From Pseudomonas sp. H3(2019) (GTDB lineage Bacteria > Pseudomonadota > Gammaproteobacteria > Pseudomonadales > Pseudomonadaceae), in contig NZ_VMSG01000018.1 of the NCBI RefSeq assembly GCF_007713465.1, forward strand, positions 82,686 through 146,685: DNA of 64,000 nt. Reading direction: 5' to 3'. The notes below the pieces were generated by a model. That model was not told the origin of the DNA, made no database searches, and worked only from the letters and a program-made list of their open reading frames with translations. The translations under genes were made by a program, and so were the position numbers. Of this stretch, positions 61,201-64,000 are shown piece after piece (position 1 is the stretch's first letter; every line of letters starts with the position of its first letter).

Positions 61201-62636
61201 TGGTTGGGGTAGAGCCGTTCCACCCGAGCCACGCGACCGCCTTCATGAATCAGCTCGACCTGCACCAGATCGAAGGTGTCCCGCAGCCGAACAAGCTGCC
61301 CGCCGTCGTCATAGTCGAGGTAGATGCGGTTGTCGTTGCGGTCGCCCAATTGATCGAGGCGCAGCAGCGCCGTATTGCCCGGCGTTGGATTGAACAAGCG
61401 GTACATGCCGTCATCGCTTTCAATCAACAACTGCCCATTAACGTGCCGTCGAACGCTCAGCCCTTCACCGGCACTGAACACCGCGCCGCCCAAGGGGATC
61501 GAACCCATGTCGATACGCCGGGCCTGCTCATCGGTGTAGACCAGCGTTTCCCCGCCCTCCGGGTGAGGCAGGATTTCCACGCACACCTCGTAGGACACGC
61601 TCCAGCCCGTGCCAAACAAGCCGTCGCAGCGCTCGTCACGGCTGTTGTAGAAGCGCTGCCAATCGATCGGCAAGACACCGGGCAGCACGAAGTCCAGCTC
61701 ATCGTCGCTCCCCAGCACCTTGGCCCCGGTCGCGGCATGCACCGGGTTCGCCGAGCCCATGGCGGCGTTGGCCATGGCGCTCATGGCGCTGCTGACGGCC
61801 ATCGACGTCGCGCCGCCGATCAGCATGCACGGCAGTTTGCTGAAGAATTTGCCTTTGCCGCCCTTGAGCATCAGCAACGCGGTGACCGCCAGCCCTACGC
61901 CCGGGGTCTTGCCGCTGCGGATCTCGCGCACCACCACCGAGCCGCCACCAATGGTGACGTTGGGTGAGATCAGCCCGGAACTCACCACCTTGGCGTCGCA
62001 GGTGGTGCGGTCGCCACTGCGCACAGCCGGTTGGCCGTTGATGGTGACTTTGTCCGAGCCCTCGGCCAGAAACTGCGGCGGCATCGGCGGATGCTTCATG
62101 CAGGTGACCAGGTCCAGCGGCTTGGGCACCGCGCCGGGCGCCGGGGTGGCGACAGTGGGGCGCCACATCTGGGAGAAGAAGCTCTCGGCCATGTCCAGAT
62201 AGCTGGGCTCGGCTTCGGGCTCGGGTGCCTCCAGTTCGGTACCGGCCGGCGCGACATGGGACGGGATCGCCCCGGCGGCCCGGGCGGCGGGAATGTTGTT
62301 GGTGAGGGTGTTGGTGGAACCGGTGAGAATCGTCGCCTGTACCGTGGGTGGGAACAGCGAATTGCTGAAGCTCTCGCACAGGTTGCTCAAGCCTTTGTCG
62401 GCCCCGGTCTTGCTCATGGCGAGACCGACCACCGTACCCACCACCGCGCCGAGCAGGAAGCAACCGAGCCCGCCGGTGACGACGGTGATGCCGGTGGCCG
62501 CCACCACGGCGGCGGTGGCCAGCGCGGTAATCGCAATGTTGGCCGCCACCTCAAGCACGCCGCCAAGAATGTCGGCCATCATCGAGGTGTGGTCGAGTGC
62601 ATCGCCCAGCCGGGCGGCCCAAAGTGCGTCAGACAT
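58230..62636 (-). CDS. PAAR-RHS type VI effector with PD-(D/E)XK-like nuclease tip
   Basis: A 1468-residue RHS effector. The N-terminal membrane-active region (about 23-75) is the kind that Eag chaperones shield. A PAAR domain (about 178-238; CMKHPPMPP, SGDRTTCDAK, NVTIGGGSVVV) caps the VgrG spike. Residues about 295-1335 form the RHS/YD-repeat cocoon, ending GRFTTPDPIGLAGG and DPWGWAC. The tip (about 1338-1468) has Asp1380 in RADFVAKD and Glu1394/Lys1396 in VFEVKHG, a PD-(D/E)XK nuclease pattern. vgrG and an Eag chaperone lie upstream and an immunity gene is coupled downstream. The junction reads DPWGW rather than the usual DPLGL. Confidence 0.92.
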   Translation of the reverse strand: MSDALWAARLGDALDHTSMMADILGGVLEVAANIAITALATAAVVAATGITVVTGGLGCFLLGAVVGTVVGLAMSKTGADKGLSNLCESFSNSLFPPTVQATILTGSTNTLTNNIPAARAAGAIPSHVAPAGTELEAPEPEAEPSYLDMAESFFSQMWRPTVATPAPGAVPKPLDLVTCMKHPPMPPQFLAEGSDKVTINGQPAVRSGDRTTCDAKVVSSGLISPNVTIGGGSVVVREIRSGKTPGVGLAVTALLMLKGGKGKFFSKLPCMLIGGATSMAVSSAMSAMANAAMGSANPVHAATGAKVLGSDDELDFVLPGVLPIDWQRFYNSRDERCDGLFGTGWSVSYEVCVEILPHPEGGETLVYTDEQARRIDMGSIPLGGAVFSAGEGLSVRRHVNGQLLIESDDGMYRLFNPTPGNTALLRLDQLGDRNDNRIYLDYDDGGQLVRLRDTFDLVQVELIHEGGRVARVERLYPNQHREVLVSYGYDAMGDLAEVRDATGQVQRRFAYDAGRRMVEHQLPTGLRCFYEWALVEDLEWRVVQHWTDEGDAYQFDYDLVAGVTRITDGSQRISTRRWNTQHQITEYTDNLGQAWQFEWNDERQLLSATDPLGGRYEYSYDDAGNLIGETDPLGRSDSTLWLEHWALPLVETDAASNSWQYRYDQRGNCIAETDPLGHITRYRYDTHGQVVEIIDAAGKSKKLRWNPFGQLVEHIDCSGYPTRFSYDNRGYLQVITDALGERTQFSYDAQGRLISSQLPDGRTEQYQRDVSGQLTGYTDPAGHTTLYQHNRRGQVRQRTDAHGRQVQFGYDSYGRLQALTNENGESYRFAWDAGDRLTEQQDLDGSAKRYTYDLLDNVAAVTAIPAPYGNGLAVVPEAPPAPIVHRLERDAVGRLIAKVTDDGRTDYSYDPLDQLTAVTFTDHQGNVQALSFAYDALGQLLKEQSTAGNLQHHYDELGNLIQTQLPDGRWLNRLYYGSGHLHQINLDGQVISDFERDRLHREVLRTQGQISTRSKYDRSGRLRSRQRRHSSQPSLMPAAVQKHFEYDPADNLIGKLDQQPAAQHRQLLHYDATGRIIASQDSLHGQRETFAYDAAANLLDAPQPGAGLVVHNKLLTYQDKRYRYDTFGRLIEKRSAKRGLQRFAYDAESRLIEVRNENGSVVRMTYDPLGRRIEKTEHDTHGYPLGETRFTWDGLRLLQEHRHQQTSLYLYEDEGYEPLARVDGTGPLQKIRYYHNDLNGLPEQLTEADGHNVWQATYRVWGNTLEEVREPYYIEEQNLRFQGQYLDRETGLHFNTFRFYDPDVGRFTTPDPIGLAGGINLYQYAPNPLTWMDPWGWACKSAVSGNKGRTKAIHDLKRNGFKVVAEEVTMKVNGKRIRADFVAKDRNGKLHVFEVKHGTGKLTPNQTDSKVFDMTKPANTTQHLGGGTIKPSAGTQGTFKVDTKGKPGVPLGGKGTQHNATFNLLIYK
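58670..59735 (-). repeat. Direct repeat of RHS core (copy in full-length gene)
   Basis: The partner of 54263-55328. A shorter stretch of the same core (about 195 bp) is also present in the middle fragment near 57365-57559, making three copies of the toxin-junction region. Confidence 0.9.
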
Positions 62637-62648
62637 GCAGGGTACTCA

Positions 62649-63083
62649 TCAGGCCGGAACGTCGAACAACAGCGAGCTCTTGATGGTCGCCCAATGCGCG
62701 GCTTCGGCATCGCCGAGTTTTTCCGCCTTCACGTAGCTCAGGGCGAGCATTTTGCGGGTGCCGGGCAACACCAGCGCCAATTGGTACTGGAAGACTTTGT
62801 CGTTGCCCTTGTTGAACTGGCTGCGCAACTCGATGCCTTCGACTTCCTGGTTGGCACCCAGGCGCACGGCGACGCCCGGTTGAAAACGCAAGTCTTGCAC
62901 TTGTTTTTCCAGGCGTTTGAGCTGGTCGTCGAAGTTGCTTTGCAGGGTTTCGCCCTCGGCCAGCAAGCTGCGGCTGACGATCAGCGAAGTGCCCAGTTCG
63001 GCGAACTTGAGGATGTTGATCGTCGCGTCTTGCAGCTCGCCTGCCGGCAGTTGGAACTGGAATTCATTGATGCGATAAGTCAT
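62649..63083 (-). CDS. Eag-type effector chaperone (DUF1795/DcrB-like)
   Basis: A 144-residue DUF1795 protein (YRINEFQFQLP at the start, LGTSLIVSRS and RKMLALSYVKAEKLG). Such Eag chaperones bind the N-terminal transmembrane segments of PAAR-RHS effectors and load them on VgrG. It lies between vgrG and the RHS gene (18 and 12 bp gaps), the standard order. Confidence 0.9.
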   Translation of the reverse strand: MTYRINEFQFQLPAGELQDATINILKFAELGTSLIVSRSLLAEGETLQSNFDDQLKRLEKQVQDLRFQPGVAVRLGANQEVEGIELRSQFNKGNDKVFQYQLALVLPGTRKMLALSYVKAEKLGDAEAAHWATIKSSLLFDVPA

Positions 63084-63101
63084 GGCGCCTAAATCTCGTG
63101 G

Positions 63102-64000
63102 TTAACCCTTGGGCTTGGGGAATGCGGCATTGATATTGGCGTCGATGCTCGCCTTGACGCCCTGGCCATCAGGCGTGGCGCCAGCGCCGCCGCCGTTGTT
63201 CAGGTGCAGCACGCCGCCGGTGTTGAACTCGGCATCACCGCTGGCATAGAAGCTGATTTGCACGCCGGTCAGGTTGATCTGGCCGCTGGCATTGAGCTCC
63301 AGGATGCTTTCACCACAGACCAACCGCAGGTTCTCGCCCACTTCAATGACGTAGCTCTGGCTGATGCTGTCGGTCTTGCGCTGGCCCACCGACAGAATGT
63401 CTTCCTGCTTGACGATGCGCAGACGGTTGTTGCCGATGGTCACCGTCTCGTTATGCCCGATGCTCTTGTTGCGGTCGTGGCCCACCAAGTGGCTTTCATC
63501 GACCTCGACCACGATGTCCTGATTGCGCTCGGCATGGATGTACAACTGCTCGGCGCCTTTTTTGTCTTCCATGCGGATTTCGTTGAAATTCGCCGGTGTA
63601 CCACCCTTGCTCGAACGGCTTTTCATGCCGCTCTGGGTGGCGTTTTCGGGCAGGTCGTAGGGCACGGTCTGTTCGGCGTTGTAGACGCGACCGGTGATGA
63701 TCGGCCGGTCCGGGTCGCCTTCGAGGAAGCTGACGATCACTTCCTGGCCGATCCGTGGGATCTGCATCGAGCCCCAGTTTTTACCGGCCCAGGACTGTGA
63801 CACGCGAATCCAGCACGAGCTGTTTTCGTTGGACTGATCATGCCGGTCCCAATAGAAATGCACCTTCACCCGGCCAAACTGATCGGTCCAGATTTCCTCG
63901 CCTTTGGGGCCCACCACCAACGCGGTCTGCGGGCCTTTGACGATGGGGCGGTGGGTGTTGGGCAGCGGGCGGTAGCTTTGTTGGGCGTCGATGCAGGTCA
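63102..64000 (-). CDS. vgrG: Type VI secretion tip protein VgrG (3' part)
   Basis: The C-terminal 298 residues of a VgrG spike; the 5' end lies beyond the window. Gp5/OB-fold sequence is seen (DQFGRVKVHFYWDRHDQ, WIRVSQSWAGKNWGS, GQEVIVSFLEGDPDRPIITG), followed by the beta-helix repeat region (DESHLVGHDRNKSIGHNETVT) and a glycine-rich end. It forms the membrane-puncturing tip carrying the downstream PAAR-RHS effector. Confidence 0.95.
   Translation of the reverse strand, partial: TCIDAQQSYRPLPNTHRPIVKGPQTALVVGPKGEEIWTDQFGRVKVHFYWDRHDQSNENSSCWIRVSQSWAGKNWGSMQIPRIGQEVIVSFLEGDPDRPIITGRVYNAEQTVPYDLPENATQSGMKSRSSKGGTPANFNEIRMEDKKGAEQLYIHAERNQDIVVEVDESHLVGHDRNKSIGHNETVTIGNNRLRIVKQEDILSVGQRKTDSISQSYVIEVGENLRLVCGESILELNASGQINLTGVQISFYASGDAEFNTGGVLHLNNGGGAGATPDGQGVKASIDANINAAFPKPKG

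Noticed and set aside
58230..61600. CRISPR-like periodicity in the RHS region
   Set aside because: The repeats are protein-level YD repeats of variable length inside one coding frame, not constant direct repeats with unique spacers.
60825..61967. Long open frames opposite the RHS gene (also near 58884, 59637, 62031)
   Set aside because: They mirror the repetitive YD-repeat coding sequence on the other strand; there are no ribosome sites or domains.

Overview
This window is chromosomal DNA from a Pseudomonas of the P. fluorescens lineage. The protein sequences, the multi-copy GATCGTTCCCACGC-type and TCGCGAGC-type REP palindromes, and the gene order all point that way. As I recall the P. aeruginosa PAO1 map, uvrD through the pst/pho genes to rubredoxin and HU follow the order PA5443 to PA5348, on the origin-proximal side of the chromosome. 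The strain is not determined. I see no tRNA, rRNA, CRISPR array, prophage or intact insertion sequence.

1-11.3 kb holds core metabolism and signalling: uvrD, a membrane PAS/GGDEF/EAL protein, the RpiR-type carbon regulator rccR with its own operator, and the divergent pycR / pycA-pycB pyruvate carboxylase locus closed by a strong terminator. 11.3-22.5 kb is a variable stretch: an autotransporter-like protein with almost no passenger, an amino-acid ABC importer lacking its ATPase and divergent from a homocysteine S-methyltransferase, two GNAT acetyltransferases, a PaiB-like flavin protein, a MocR regulator whose linker DNA carries a phased cluster of DnaA-box sequences, an acetylpolyamine amidohydrolase-type deacetylase followed by a 43-codon remnant of a polyamine-binding protein, and a periplasmic ankyrin protein.

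22.5-35.2 kb contains an asparagine/aspartate catabolic group (aspA, AGCS symporter, ansA, AraC regulator), a HypT-like LysR regulator, purEK preceded by a large imperfect palindrome and an intrinsic terminator, and small envelope, sugar-mutarotase, thioesterase and MFS genes. 35.2-49 kb is the phosphate region: pstS-pstC-pstA-pstB-phoU with Pho boxes in front of both pstS and pstC, a CheY/PilZ-like protein, a DUF6124 gene behind a structured leader, an M23 peptidase, a CorC-like protein and phoBR. 49-53.1 kb has a small secreted protein, ubiCA, rubredoxin and its reductase, and HU.

53.1-64 kb is a type VI secretion effector island read leftward: vgrG (cut by the window edge), an Eag/DUF1795 chaperone, and a 1468-residue PAAR-RHS effector with a PD-(D/E)XK-like C-terminal nuclease. 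Downstream lie a likely immunity gene and then two displaced RHS C-terminal cassettes, each with its own toxin tip and adjacent small gene. A 1066-bp block of RHS core is repeated almost identically 4407 bp away. The island looks like a toxin-tip cassette store fed by recombination, and it is the most unusual system in the window. The most unexpected DNA-level signal is the five-fold 12-bp-phased DnaA-box array inside the MocR gene.
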